Assembly (NCBI GenBank): GCA_964471235.1
Contig: CAYYGL010000024.1
Span: forward strand, 1-36,282
Direction of reading: 5' to 3'
Length of the DNA stretch: 36,282 nucleotides
Source of the DNA: CAYYGL01 sp964471235
Lineage (GTDB): Bacteria; Calditrichota; Calditrichia; RBG-13-44-9; J075
The position numbers and the translations under genes are program-made. Positions 9,421 through 17,414 of this stretch are shown here, one piece after another (positions within the stretch are counted from its first letter, which is position 1; every line of letters begins with the position of its first letter). The notes under the pieces were generated by a model. The model was not told where the DNA came from. It ran no database searches and saw only the letters and a program-made list of their open reading frames with translations.

Positions 9421-10047
9421 TTATCGCTGTCCGCCGATTTCCAGTTTGATTTCGAATGCCGAATGATCCCGTTTTCCGGCGATCTTGTTTTGATAAAAAA
9501 CATAGCGAAACTGCGGTCGCACTGTAAAAAAGAAGTTCTCCCGGGTGGTCACATCCACTCCGAACCCCACCAGTAAATTGTAACTCAGTTCGTATTCATT
9601 ATCCGGCTGTACAACTTTCTCGTCAACTAACAACTCCCGGGGAAAGTTCATCCCAAAGATAACCCCGGCTTGTGCCATGAGATGGGGACGAAAATTGTCC
9701 TCGATGTCATTGGCGAATAACCGTTTTTTTAATTCAATATTCAGGGGGATCTCGAAAAACCGATTCACATCGTTAATTTTAAACGCGTTGCCAAAGGCAT
9801 CTATAAACTCGAATTCCTTGTCATCCCGCAGAATAAAAAATTCCAGGTCCATCCCGATATATAAAAAATTCGGAAGCGCAAAACGATAAAATCCTCCCAC
9901 TCCCAGGCCGGAAGAGGCCAGCGAGAAACTCAATCCTCTCTCATTTTTATGAGTCGGCATGGATTCAAGCTCCTCAGATTGGGGAAACGCATAGAAGGGA
10001 ACGATTACCAGCAGCAGAAAAATTCCCACCCAGGCTTGATTTTTCAT
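9421..10047 (-). CDS. Outer-membrane beta-barrel protein, signal peptide
   Basis: 208 residues. A Sec signal peptide at about 1-22 (WVGIFLLLVIVPFYAFPQ) is followed by alternating polar/hydrophobic strands rich in Tyr, Phe and Gly, such as GVGGFYRFALPNFLYIGMDLEF and NFFFTVRPQFRYVFYQNKI, giving the pattern of an eight-strand outer-membrane barrel. It resembles the general OmpA/OmpW-like barrel families, but I cannot assign a subfamily or ligand. It is convergent with the DUF2225 gene, 41 bases away. Confidence 0.7.
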   Translation of the reverse strand: MKNQAWVGIFLLLVIVPFYAFPQSEELESMPTHKNERGLSFSLASSGLGVGGFYRFALPNFLYIGMDLEFFILRDDKEFEFIDAFGNAFKINDVNRFFEIPLNIELKKRLFANDIEDNFRPHLMAQAGVIFGMNFPRELLVDEKVVQPDNEYELSYNLLVGFGVDVTTRENFFFTVRPQFRYVFYQNKIAGKRDHSAFEIKLEIGGQR

Positions 10048-10239
10048 TTGATTACCTCAGGTTTAATGTATCCATTGCAGCGTTTAAAAAACCGACCGGT
10101 TCATGAAAGCAACCCACTCTAAAATAAAGCGGCATTTTTTCATTACCGTTATCTACTTCACGAAGCGGGATAAATTTCTCCCTCGCCGGTACCGGGTATT
10201 CCGGGGATACATGGAAGACAAGCCATCAGCAAAGGGATG

Positions 10240-10282
10240 AAAAAAGCTCCCCTATGGCATCCGCAATAAGGAAGCTTTTTTT
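10240..10282 (-). terminator. Intrinsic terminator after ssb
   Basis: Read leftward, the stem pairs AAAAAAGCTTCC with GGGGAGCTTTTTT around an 18-base loop: nine A/T-flanked pairs, a G-T wobble and two G-C pairs, ending in a run of six T. It sits about 46 bases after the ssb stop codon and probably ends the leftward housekeeping transcript. The A/T symmetry means it could act in both directions. Confidence 0.72.
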
Positions 10283-10327
10283 GAAATTGATGTCAACGTC
10301 AACAGTAATCCCTCTGGCGGTTCCGAA

Positions 10328-10768
10328 CTAAAACGGAACATCATCTTTTTCCGGTTTGATATCTGCCGGCGGTTCCCCAAGGGTATCTTCGGGCATTGGC
10401 GGAGCTTCACCCTCAGTTTGCTGACGCTGCCCGCCGGATTCCAGCAATTGGATATCATTGGCAACGATTTCGGTAGTAAAGCGCCGTTGCCCATTTTGAT
10501 CTTCCCATTCCCGGTACTGAATGCGACCTTCAATGTAGACCCGGTTTCCTTTTTTAACATGTTCTTTCACCAATTCAGCCTGCCGATTCCATACCACAAT
10601 CCGGTGCCACATGGTTTCCGTCTGCCAGTTGCCGTCTTTGTCTTTCCAATTGCGATCGGTGGCAATCCGGAAATTGGCAACCGCTGCTCCGCTGGGTGTA
10701 TAACGAACTTCCGGATCAGCCCCTAACCTTCCAACTAAAATTGCTTTGTTAATTGAACCACGAAACAT
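10328..10768 (-). CDS. ssb: Single-stranded DNA-binding protein SSB
   Basis: 146 residues. The OB-fold domain covers about 1-110 (NKAILVGRLGADPEVRYTPSG, TMWHRIVVWNRQAE, GNRVYIEGRIQYREWED). A short Gln/Pro/Glu-rich linker ends in the acidic tip DDVPF, which in SSBs docks repair and replication proteins. It binds single-stranded DNA as a tetramer during replication and repair. GGGAGGT ahead of ATG 10768 fixes the start. Last gene of the leftward run from rsmA. Confidence 0.97.
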   Translation of the reverse strand: MFRGSINKAILVGRLGADPEVRYTPSGAAVANFRIATDRNWKDKDGNWQTETMWHRIVVWNRQAELVKEHVKKGNRVYIEGRIQYREWEDQNGQRRFTTEIVANDIQLLESGGQRQQTEGEAPPMPEDTLGEPPADIKPEKDDVPF

Positions 10769-10880
10769 GGTGTTTACCTCCCACAGGTTGATGTTTTAAA
10801 CGGTGGATTTAAGGGTTAAAAGAATTTAATATCTTTTTTCAAAATTACCAATAGAAAGGTCAAAACAATTTCACCGGGAA

Positions 10881-12203
10881 TTATAAGACCCTTTCCATCA
10901 AGTATGATAATATCCGGTCTTGAGAGATACGCTCCTGGGCCATGCTGTCTCGTTCCCGGACCGTAACACTGCCGTCCGCCAATGTCTGGGAATCCACCGT
11001 AAAACAGTAGGGCGTGCCAATTTCATCCTGCCGCCGGTAGCGCCGTCCGATGGCGCCCGATTCATCGTAGAACACCCGAAAGTACTTTCGCAGCCCGTTA
11101 ACAATGTTCCGGGCAATTTCCGGCATCCCGTCTTTTTTCACCAGGGGAAAAACCGCTGCCTTCATCGGGGCAATTTGGGGATGAAACCGGAGCACCACCC
11201 GTTCTTCCTCCTCATCATAAGCATTTACCAAAGTGGTTAACAGCAGCCGATCCACCCCGGTTGATGTTTCAATCACATAGGGGATATAACGCTCTTTCGC
11301 CTCCTGATCAAAATAGAGCAAGTTCTTCTTGGAAAATTCCTGATGCCGCTTCAAGTCATAATCGGTGCGGTTGTGAATTCCTTCAATCTCATTCCAGCCA
11401 AAGGGAAATTCATACTGAATGTCGATGGCGGTTTTGGCATAGTGGGCTAACTCGTCTTTCCCGTGGGGGTGCAGTTCCAGCTTTTCCCGTTGAATCCCGA
11501 GCCGCTCATACCATTTCAGTCGTTCTTCTTTCCAATATTCGAACCACTCTTCGTCGCTGCCCGGTTTTACAAAATATTGCATTTCCATTTGTTCAAACTC
11601 CCGCATCCGGAAGATGAAATTCCCCGGCGTGATCTCGTTGCGAAACGCCTTTCCGATCTGGGCAATTCCGAACGGCACTTTTTGACGGGCGGCTTCCCGA
11701 ACATTGTGGAAATTTACATAAATTCCCTGGGCGGTTTCGGGACGCAGGTACACAATGTTGGCATCATCCTCCACCGGACCCATAAAGGTTTTAAACATCA
11801 AATTGAACATCCGGGGTTCGGTCAATTCACCACCGCAATTGGGGCACCCTTTGCTGAGGTCTATCTGGTCTGCCCGAAAACGCATTTTACATTTTTTGCA
11901 ATCCACCATCGGGTCGGTAAAGCCTTCCACATGACCGGATGCTTCCCACACCCTGGGGTGCATTAAAATACTGGCATCCAACCCCTCTATATCATCCCGC
12001 TCGTACACCATCGCCTTCCACCACTGGTGTTTAATATTCTTCTTCAACTCCACTCCCATTGGTCCGTAATCATAGCAACTGTTGATTCCCCCGTAAATTT
12101 CGCTGCTCTGGAAAATAAACCCGCGCCGTTTACACAAAGAGACCAATTTTTCCATGGTCGTTGTTAGTTGCTCTGCCAATTTTTCACCTCTTTCGTTTAA
12201 CAT
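10881..12203 (-). CDS. glyQS: Glycyl-tRNA synthetase, alpha2 (GlyQS) type
   Basis: 440 residues of the homodimeric class II enzyme that charges tRNA-Gly. Visible signatures are LVSLCKRRGFIFQSSEIYGG, a zinc-binding insertion with CKKC (102-105) and CPNC (120-123), LRPETAQG (153-160), class II motif 2 AFRNEITPGNFIFRMREFEQ (186-205) and a C-terminal anticodon-binding domain from about 330. Start is uncertain. ATG 12203 lacks a ribosome site, whereas a TTG at 12179 (residue 9) has AGAGGTG six bases upstream and gives a 432-residue protein closer to the usual N-terminus. recO is 59 bases upstream. No T-box leader is present. Confidence 0.95.
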   Translation of the reverse strand: MLNERGEKLAEQLTTTMEKLVSLCKRRGFIFQSSEIYGGINSCYDYGPMGVELKKNIKHQWWKAMVYERDDIEGLDASILMHPRVWEASGHVEGFTDPMVDCKKCKMRFRADQIDLSKGCPNCGGELTEPRMFNLMFKTFMGPVEDDANIVYLRPETAQGIYVNFHNVREAARQKVPFGIAQIGKAFRNEITPGNFIFRMREFEQMEMQYFVKPGSDEEWFEYWKEERLKWYERLGIQREKLELHPHGKDELAHYAKTAIDIQYEFPFGWNEIEGIHNRTDYDLKRHQEFSKKNLLYFDQEAKERYIPYVIETSTGVDRLLLTTLVNAYDEEEERVVLRFHPQIAPMKAAVFPLVKKDGMPEIARNIVNGLRKYFRVFYDESGAIGRRYRRQDEIGTPYCFTVDSQTLADGSVTVRERDSMAQERISQDRILSYLMERVL

Positions 12204-12262
12204 ACGTTGTGATTATCAAACCACTGTCCATAAATTATTAATTTAATGCATTTATTCCCGGA

Positions 12263-13027
12263 TTACATATACCATTTCAAAGAATTTAACTCCAGAGGAA
12301 TGTCGGTATGGTACATCAGGTGTTTGAGGAGGATGTCATTCAGATATTCGTAGAATTCCGTAAAATTCTTATCGACGATATGCTCAATGGTATCGGGAGG
12401 GGAATTGATGAATCGCCACAGCACTTTCCATTGCTCCTCCTCCAGGAGAATTGGGGAAGCGTTTGCAGCCGTTTGGCATGGAGGGCAAAAAATGCCGCCC
12501 TTTTGAGTATCCAGCGCCACCGGAAACCGGGCAGGGGGCTGGCGGCATCCCTGGCATTGAGCAAGATGCCAGCCAAATCCCAGGGTCTCGCTGAGACGAA
12601 ACAGAAAATGCCACAAAAACGGTTCCGGGTTCGGCAGGCTGCTCTGATTTAAGGCACTCAATAACGAAATGAGATATTCAAAAAAATCTTTCACCGGCTC
12701 ATGGACCGGGAATAATTTTTTCAACAATTCCAGGATAGAATATCCCACAGCGGTTTTTTTTAAATCCTCCCGAATATTCAAAAAAGCATTTAACAGGGTA
12801 GCGGAGGTCAGGATTTGCAGGCTCCGGGATTCCCGGTGAGAAATGATAACTTCGGCATGATTCATGGCTTCGAGCACCCCCCGGAAGGGGCTTTTGGGGC
12901 GTAAGGCGCCTTTCGCCAGCACTTTGATGTCACCCGCATCCCGGCTGAACAGATGGATAATTTTACTGGACTCATGCCATCGGGTGGTGGAGAGTACGAT
13001 TGCCTCCGTTTTGATCAACTCGGACAC
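12263..13027 (-). CDS. recO: DNA repair protein RecO
   Basis: 254 residues. The N-terminal OB domain (KTEAIVLSTTRWHESSKIIHLFSRDAG, IKVLAKGALRPKS) is typical of RecO, and a C-terminal zinc site is formed by CQGC (158-161) and CPPC (181-184). RecO anneals SSB-coated single strands and, with RecR, loads RecA in gap repair. The start is GTG at 13025-13027, six bases after the mgtE stop codon, so the genes are probably co-transcribed and translationally linked. Its partner ssb is two genes downstream in the same run. Confidence 0.93.
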   Translation of the reverse strand: MSELIKTEAIVLSTTRWHESSKIIHLFSRDAGDIKVLAKGALRPKSPFRGVLEAMNHAEVIISHRESRSLQILTSATLLNAFLNIREDLKKTAVGYSILELLKKLFPVHEPVKDFFEYLISLLSALNQSSLPNPEPFLWHFLFRLSETLGFGWHLAQCQGCRQPPARFPVALDTQKGGIFCPPCQTAANASPILLEEEQWKVLWRFINSPPDTIEHIVDKNFTEFYEYLNDILLKHLMYHTDIPLELNSLKWYM

Positions 13028-13033
13028 CGTCGT

Positions 13034-14407
13034 TTAACCCCCTAAAATATATTTTAATGCCACGGTTAACAGGGAAAAATAAATTAACAACCCGATGACA
13101 TCATTAAACGTGGCAACAAAAGGACCGGTGGCTAATGCCGGGTCCACATTCATTTTTTTAAAGGCAAAGGGAATAATTGCTCCGAAAAGAGAAGCGTTGA
13201 GAATGACCACCATCAGGGTGGTTGACAGCACGGCTCCAAATTTAAAATTATGCTGCCATACGGTCACCACGGTGAGGATTAGCAGGGCAATAACCAGCCC
13301 GGTGACCAGGGCAGTGCGGATTTCCCGGTAAAGGCGCTTTCGTAAATCTCGCGGGGAGATTTCCCCGGTCGCCAGTCCCCGAACCACGATAATGCTGGAT
13401 TGTTGCCCGGTGCTGCCCCCCATTGCCATCACCACCGGGATAAAAAATGCCGAGACAATAACCTGCCCCAGGGTTGCCGAATACTGCTCCATGATAAACG
13501 CCGAGATGATTTCACCAAAAAAGGAGATCACCAGCCAGGGGAGCCTTGCCTGGGCAACCTTTAATACGCTGTCCTCCAGAATCTCCTCTTCGCCGATACC
13601 GGCAATCCGGGCAATGTCTTCATCCGTTTCCTCATTGATCACATCCACCACATCATCGATGGTAATTCTTCCGATAAGCTTATGACGGTGGTCCACCACC
13701 GGTGCTGAGATTAAATTGTATTTCTCAAAAATATGGGCAACTTCTTCCTGATCCATCTGACTGTCAATGGCGATGATATCTTCGTCCATGATCTCTTTAA
13801 TCAAGGTTCCCGGTTCCGCCAGAATTAGCTCCTTCAGGGTAACCGCCCCAACCAGGGTGCCGAAATCATCCACCACATAGCACTGGTAAATTTCTTCCAC
13901 TTCTTCCCGGCGCTTACGTAATTCTTCGATGGCTTCTTCCACGGTGCAGTTGGCATTGACGGCGACATATTCTTTTGCCATGATGCCGCCGGCAGTGTCT
14001 TCTTTATACCCTAACAGTTCCTGGATTTCCTCCGAACTCTCCTGCTCAACCTGCGCCAACACCTGGGTGGCTTTATCCGCCGAAAGCTCCGACACCACAT
14101 CGGTGGCATCATCGGAATCCATCTCATTCACCAGCTCTACAATGCGCTTGGTATCCAGTTCTTCCAGAACATCTTCCTTGGGGGCATCTTCCAACTCCGT
14201 GAGCACTTCGCTGGCGGTTTCCGAATTCAGCAGGGAAAATATTTTTTTTCGATTTTCCGGATCCAGGCGTTCCACCAAATCGGCAATGTCGGCGACATGC
14301 AAATCCGCTAAAATATTGCGTACAAAATCGACTTCATTGTTTTCCAACAAATACTTCAAATTTTGAGAAATCTCCTGATGATCCAGGTCGATGGTCGGTG
14401 GTGTCAT
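13034..14407 (-). CDS. mgtE: Magnesium transporter MgtE
   Basis: 457 residues in the full MgtE order: an acidic helical N domain (about 10-130), two CBS domains (about 133-195 and 200-255), then five membrane helices from about 290. The pore-region hallmarks GGSTGQQSS and DPALATGPFVATFNDVIG are present. MgtE homodimers import Mg2+; the cytosolic domains sense Mg2+ and close the channel. ATG 14407 overlaps the rsmA stop codon by 4 bases, so translation is coupled. No magnesium riboswitch is visible, which fits the gene lying inside an operon. Confidence 0.96.
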   Translation of the reverse strand: MTPPTIDLDHQEISQNLKYLLENNEVDFVRNILADLHVADIADLVERLDPENRKKIFSLLNSETASEVLTELEDAPKEDVLEELDTKRIVELVNEMDSDDATDVVSELSADKATQVLAQVEQESSEEIQELLGYKEDTAGGIMAKEYVAVNANCTVEEAIEELRKRREEVEEIYQCYVVDDFGTLVGAVTLKELILAEPGTLIKEIMDEDIIAIDSQMDQEEVAHIFEKYNLISAPVVDHRHKLIGRITIDDVVDVINEETDEDIARIAGIGEEEILEDSVLKVAQARLPWLVISFFGEIISAFIMEQYSATLGQVIVSAFFIPVVMAMGGSTGQQSSIIVVRGLATGEISPRDLRKRLYREIRTALVTGLVIALLILTVVTVWQHNFKFGAVLSTTLMVVILNASLFGAIIPFAFKKMNVDPALATGPFVATFNDVIGLLIYFSLLTVALKYILGG

Positions 14408-15219
14408 GTAGCAGTTCCCTTTACCAATTGTTGATGAATCATTTCGCTGAGTTTTTTCCAGTCTTCTATGGAAAGTTCTTCCGGGCGTTGTGTTAAATCG
14501 GCGCCTAATGTACGCACCAGTTCGGGTGAGAACAACATCGATAAGGATTTCCGCAACATTTTTCGACGATGGCGAAAGCAGTGCCGGGTGATCTGCCGGA
14601 ACAATTCAAAATCCGAAAATTGTTGGGGCACGTTCCGCTTCAGTTTCATCCGCACCACTGCCGATTCCACCTTAGGCGGTGGATAAAAGAGATGCGCCGC
14701 CACCGTAAACAGGTATTTCACCTGGGAAAACAACTGGCTATTGATAGCTAACAAACCGTAATCTTTGCTGCCCGGCTGTGCCACCAGGCGCTGCGCCACT
14801 TCTTTTTGCATCATCAGAACCGCCTCATCTATCCGGTCGGCATTCTCAAACAGTTTGAACAAAATCGGGGAGGTGATATTATAGGGAATGTTACCGACTA
14901 CCACGGTATGGAGCCCGGGAAAAGGTTTCACAAGTTTCGCCAGGTCGATCTCCAAAAAATCCGCTTCCATTATCCGCACGTTGGGCAGGGAGGCAAATCG
15001 TTCCCGCAATCTCCCGGCGAGCACGGGGTCAATTTCTACCCCAATATATTGGATTGCCTCCGGAATCAACAATTCCGTTAGCACCCCGGCACCAGGACCA
15101 ATTTCCACAATCAGCCGCGGCGGCAGAACTTCCACTGCCGCGGCAACAATGTTGCGGGCGATGTTTTTATCCGTTAAAAAATGCTGACCCCAGCGCTTCT
15201 TTGGAAATGGCTCCATCAT
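14404..15219 (-). CDS. rsmA: 16S rRNA dimethyladenosine transferase RsmA (KsgA)
   Basis: 271 residues. GQHFL (11-15) and the SAM loop EIGPGAGVLT (39-48) begin the methyltransferase domain; acidic VEIDP binds the ribose; catalytic motif IV is NIPY (110-113), the family's NLPY. A C-terminal helical domain follows (about 190-271). The enzyme dimethylates two adjacent adenines near the 3' end of 16S rRNA in late 30S assembly. Two adjacent ATGs exist; AAGGTG eight bases ahead favours the first, at 15219. It overlaps mgtE by 4 bases. Confidence 0.96.
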   Translation of the reverse strand: MMEPFPKKRWGQHFLTDKNIARNIVAAAVEVLPPRLIVEIGPGAGVLTELLIPEAIQYIGVEIDPVLAGRLRERFASLPNVRIMEADFLEIDLAKLVKPFPGLHTVVVGNIPYNITSPILFKLFENADRIDEAVLMMQKEVAQRLVAQPGSKDYGLLAINSQLFSQVKYLFTVAAHLFYPPPKVESAVVRMKLKRNVPQQFSDFELFRQITRHCFRHRRKMLRKSLSMLFSPELVRTLGADLTQRPEELSIEDWKKLSEMIHQQLVKGTAT

Positions 15220-15340
15220 CCCCTTTCACCTTGATGACATCTCATATACATCTCTTTCATCCGCTAATTTAATACAGCGGCGGGTAAATGCTACTTTTTT
15301 CAAACCGGCAAACGTTTTACCGGACAGTGGAATAGTGTTG

Positions 15341-16102
15341 TCAACGATTTCGTTTTTTGACAATCAGGTGGAGGCTGGAAAGATAATCCAGAATGGAAGG
15401 ATTCCGGAACAGGTGCACCCGATGGAAACCTCGGAAATATCCCCACAGTTTTCTTTTTTCTGTCGGGTGTATTTCGGACAGTTTTTTCTCCGCTACGCTG
15501 GCAATCTGGTGCAAAACCGATTCGGTCAGGTTTAAAAACGGTTTCAGTGTTCCGGTGGTCAGGGCTTTGGTACCGGAGATCTCGATCAGCGTGGTACCGG
15601 ACTCATCCTCCGAAAGTGCACCATTTTCCATCAGCCGGGTCACTAATTGTTCCAATTGTTCGGCAATTTTTTCCTCTTTTGCCCGGCTTAGCAACCGCTT
15701 TTGGGAGGGACGGTTGTACTTCACAATAAAAACCACCTCCAGGGGATAAACCATTTGCTGCTCCTGGCGGCGGAAAGTAAAAAGATGATAGAGGTGAATC
15801 ATCCATTCAAATGTCGCCGGTTGGTAAATACCGATGCCTTTCATGGTACCGTTTTCGCCGAAATGACAATTCAATGGAATTATTTTGGAATCCGTGGGGG
15901 GATACAAAAGGGAAAGTTCCTTCCAGGGGGGAGATGATCGGGAGTTTCTTGTGCCGAACGCCGGGTGAACCACCGGAGAGGAACCTCCATTCGAGGAATG
16001 GTAAGACACGGGTAACAGGGGATACACGCGGGGAATGAGCGCCCGCTGAATAGCTAACGCACGAACATGTTTTCGTAAGTGGTGTAAACGATTTTCTATC
16101 AT
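15341..16102 (-). CDS. Protein of unknown function
   Basis: 253 residues; I do not recognise a family. The N-terminal third is basic and proline/serine-rich. The middle (about 98-130) has a hydrophobic, strand-like stretch (TFEWMIHLYHLFTF, LEVVFIVKYN), and the C-terminal 120 residues are helical and charged. No signal peptide or membrane helix. A good ribosome site (GGGAGGT) precedes ATG 16102, which supports a real gene. It lies 121 bases upstream of rsmA on the same strand and may share its transcript. The dyad cluster at 16156-16218 lies just upstream. Confidence 0.62.
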   Translation of the reverse strand: MIENRLHHLRKHVRALAIQRALIPRVYPLLPVSYHSSNGGSSPVVHPAFGTRNSRSSPPWKELSLLYPPTDSKIIPLNCHFGENGTMKGIGIYQPATFEWMIHLYHLFTFRRQEQQMVYPLEVVFIVKYNRPSQKRLLSRAKEEKIAEQLEQLVTRLMENGALSEDESGTTLIEISGTKALTTGTLKPFLNLTESVLHQIASVAEKKLSEIHPTEKRKLWGYFRGFHRVHLFRNPSILDYLSSLHLIVKKRNR

Positions 16103-16155
16103 CGGGTACCTCCCTGTAACCGTTACATCATCCTTGATGTGATTAACCGGGGGAT

Positions 16156-16218
16156 TTTTCTCAATACATTGAGAAAAGATGATTTCCCCTTTCTCATAAT
16201 CGCCTTAAATGAGAGAAA
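16156..16218. promoter_or_regulatory. Cluster of dyad-symmetric motifs, candidate operator
   Basis: TTTTCTCAAT (16156-16165) and ATTGAGAAAA (16168-16177) form a perfect palindrome around AC. A related half-site TTTCTCAT (16190-16197) faces an imperfect ATGAGAGAAA (16209-16218). The four TTTCTCA-like half-sites lie between the unknown leftward gene (start 16102) and the promoter of the aromatic operon (16326), so either could be the target of a dimeric regulator. No regulator is identified. Confidence 0.5.
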
Positions 16219-16325
16219 ATTAAGTAAGGGCTGCGCATAAAACCGTTTCTTCCGGCGAATGCCTGCGGTAAATGGTTGCATGAAAATCCTTCAGATGATT
16301 GCAGAAAAAATTCTCAAAATGCTTG

Positions 16326-16354
16326 TTGATTTTTTCTATTTCCTTTTTTATACT
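16326..16354 (+). promoter_or_regulatory. Sigma-70-type promoter of the aromatic amino acid operon
   Basis: TTGATT (16326-16331) and TATACT (16349-16354) are separated by exactly 17 bases. The -10 box matches the consensus in five of six positions and the -35 box in four. Transcription would start near 16361, about 25 bases before the leader peptide ATG, as expected for an attenuated operon. Confidence 0.72.
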
Positions 16355-16385
16355 TCCAATGAATTTTGAACGAAGGATAATTTAG

Positions 16386-16484
16386 ATGAAACTCATCGTT
16401 GCTACATTTTCCGCTGTCTATTATTATTTTTATTTTTTCTTTGGTCCCGAACATAGGGGCTTTGGCGGGAGTGTCGCAACCTGA
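16386..16484 (+). CDS. Tyr/Phe-rich leader peptide of a transcription attenuator
   Basis: A 32-codon gene: AAGGA at 16373-16377, eight bases before ATG 16386, stop TGA at 16482-16484. Codons 12-19 (16419-16442) read YYYFYFFF: four Tyr and four Phe codons in a row, with further Phe at codons 8 and 26. The four-gene operon downstream makes phenylalanine and tyrosine. This is the layout of classical leader peptides (pheL, trpL, hisL): a ribosome short of charged tRNA-Tyr or tRNA-Phe stalls at the run and frees the antiterminator segment. A mix of both residues suggests shortage of either one would be sensed. The peptide itself probably has no other role. Confidence 0.92.
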   Translation: MKLIVATFSAVYYYFYFFFGPEHRGFGGSVAT

Positions 16485-16522
16485 CCATCGACTACAAACT
16501 TTTTACGACCCTTTAAAGCCCC
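16456..16522 (+). promoter_or_regulatory. Antiterminator pairing of the Phe/Tyr attenuator
   Basis: GGGGCTTT (16456-16463), inside the leader reading frame and 13 bases after the Tyr/Phe run, is perfectly complementary to AAAGCCCC (16515-16522), the 5' arm of the terminator. Pairing extends across a symmetric three-base internal loop by GGG (16467-16469) with CCC (16509-16511). A ribosome stalled on the Tyr/Phe codons would leave this segment free, so the antiterminator would form and the operon be read. A ribosome reaching the stop codon would cover part of it and let the terminator fold. The pairing is visible; the dynamics are inferred. Confidence 0.82.
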
Positions 16523-16549
16523 GAACAACCGTTTCGGGGCTTTTTTTTT
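16515..16549 (+). terminator. Intrinsic terminator (attenuator) ahead of pheA
   Basis: AAAGCCCCGAA (16515-16525) pairs perfectly with TTCGGGGCTTT (16533-16543) around a seven-base loop, followed by nine T in a row (16541-16549). It lies 31 bases after the leader stop codon and 20 bases before the pheA start. A terminator inside a 5' leader is expected only for conditional read-through. Confidence 0.93.
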
Positions 16550-16568
16550 ACCCGAGAGGAGATGATAG

Positions 16569-17414
16569 ATGAACCACCCATTGACGGTAGCGATTCAGGG
16601 AGAACGGGCGTCATATCATGATATTGCCGCGCAAAAATATTTTCACCAAACCGTATCGGTGCTGGAATGTCGCACCTTTAAGCAGGTTTGCAGAGGAGTG
16701 CTGGAAAGACGGGCGGATGTGGCGGTGCTGGCGATTGAAAATACCCTGGCAGGGAGCATACTGCCCAATTACAGCCTCCTGGAATCTCATCCCCTGTTCA
16801 TTGAGGGTGAAATTTATGTCGCTATCCATCAATGCCTGATGGCGCTGCCCGGGCAGACATTGGGCGACATTCGCATGGTGCGCTCCCATCCCATGGCATT
16901 GCATCAGTGCAGCGAGTTTTTGGAGGCGCATCCTGCGCTTCGGGCAATGGAAGCCTTTGACACCGCCGGCAGCGCCCGGGAGATTCAGAAACAGAAATTA
17001 CCCGGTGTGGCGGCGATTGCCAGTGAAGAAGCGGCTCGTCGGTATGAACTGGCAATCCTTGCCCGGGAGATTGAAAACCAGCGGCAAAACTATACCCGCT
17101 TTTTGATTATCAGTCAACGACCACCGGAGTTGAGAGATTCCACCAACAAAGCATCCTTGAGTTTTCAAACCGCCCATCGACCCGGGGCGCTGGTGGAAGT
17201 ACTGGATATTTTCCGCCAACATGGTATCAACCTCACGTTGATCCAGTCGGTTCCTATCCCCGGGCGTCCTACCGAATACGCCTTTCATGTAGATATTACC
17301 TGGCGGGAACCCCAAGCATTTCGGAAGGCGATTCAAGGGGTGCAGAAGTTAGCCGCCGGATTCAAATTGCTGGGCATTTACCAGGCTGGAGAATTACCGT
17401 ATGATCATTCCTGA
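16569..17414 (+). CDS. pheA: Prephenate dehydratase
   Basis: 281 residues: catalytic domain about 1-185, ACT domain about 196-270. GERASYHDIAA, AIENTLAGSILPNY (55-68), SHPMALHQC (106-114), DTAGSA (131-136) and NYTRF (174-178) are the dehydratase signatures. It converts prephenate to phenylpyruvate, the committed step to phenylalanine. There is no fused chorismate mutase; that activity is on the DAHP synthase two genes on. In the ACT domain the usual ESRP is QSVP (226-229), a form I associate with Bacteroidota enzymes, so Phe feedback may differ from the E. coli type. AGGAG ahead of ATG 16569. First structural gene after the attenuator. Confidence 0.95.
   Translation: MNHPLTVAIQGERASYHDIAAQKYFHQTVSVLECRTFKQVCRGVLERRADVAVLAIENTLAGSILPNYSLLESHPLFIEGEIYVAIHQCLMALPGQTLGDIRMVRSHPMALHQCSEFLEAHPALRAMEAFDTAGSAREIQKQKLPGVAAIASEEAARRYELAILAREIENQRQNYTRFLIISQRPPELRDSTNKASLSFQTAHRPGALVEVLDIFRQHGINLTLIQSVPIPGRPTEYAFHVDITWREPQAFRKAIQGVQKLAAGFKLLGIYQAGELPYDHS

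Noticed and set aside
11463..11966. A 167-codon plus-strand frame inside glyQS
   Set aside because: It is antisense to highly conserved glycyl-tRNA synthetase motifs and shows no family signature.
12204..12262. Possible T-box leader before glyQS
   Set aside because: Only 59 bases separate it from recO, with no T-box sequence or terminator, and the gene lies inside an operon.
13929..14366. A serine-rich 145-codon plus-strand frame
   Set aside because: It is antisense to the acidic N domain of MgtE; the Ser/Thr richness simply mirrors Glu/Asp codons on the other strand.
15220..15340. Possible magnesium riboswitch for the rsmA-mgtE unit
   Set aside because: The interval is too short and shows no conserved M-box features.
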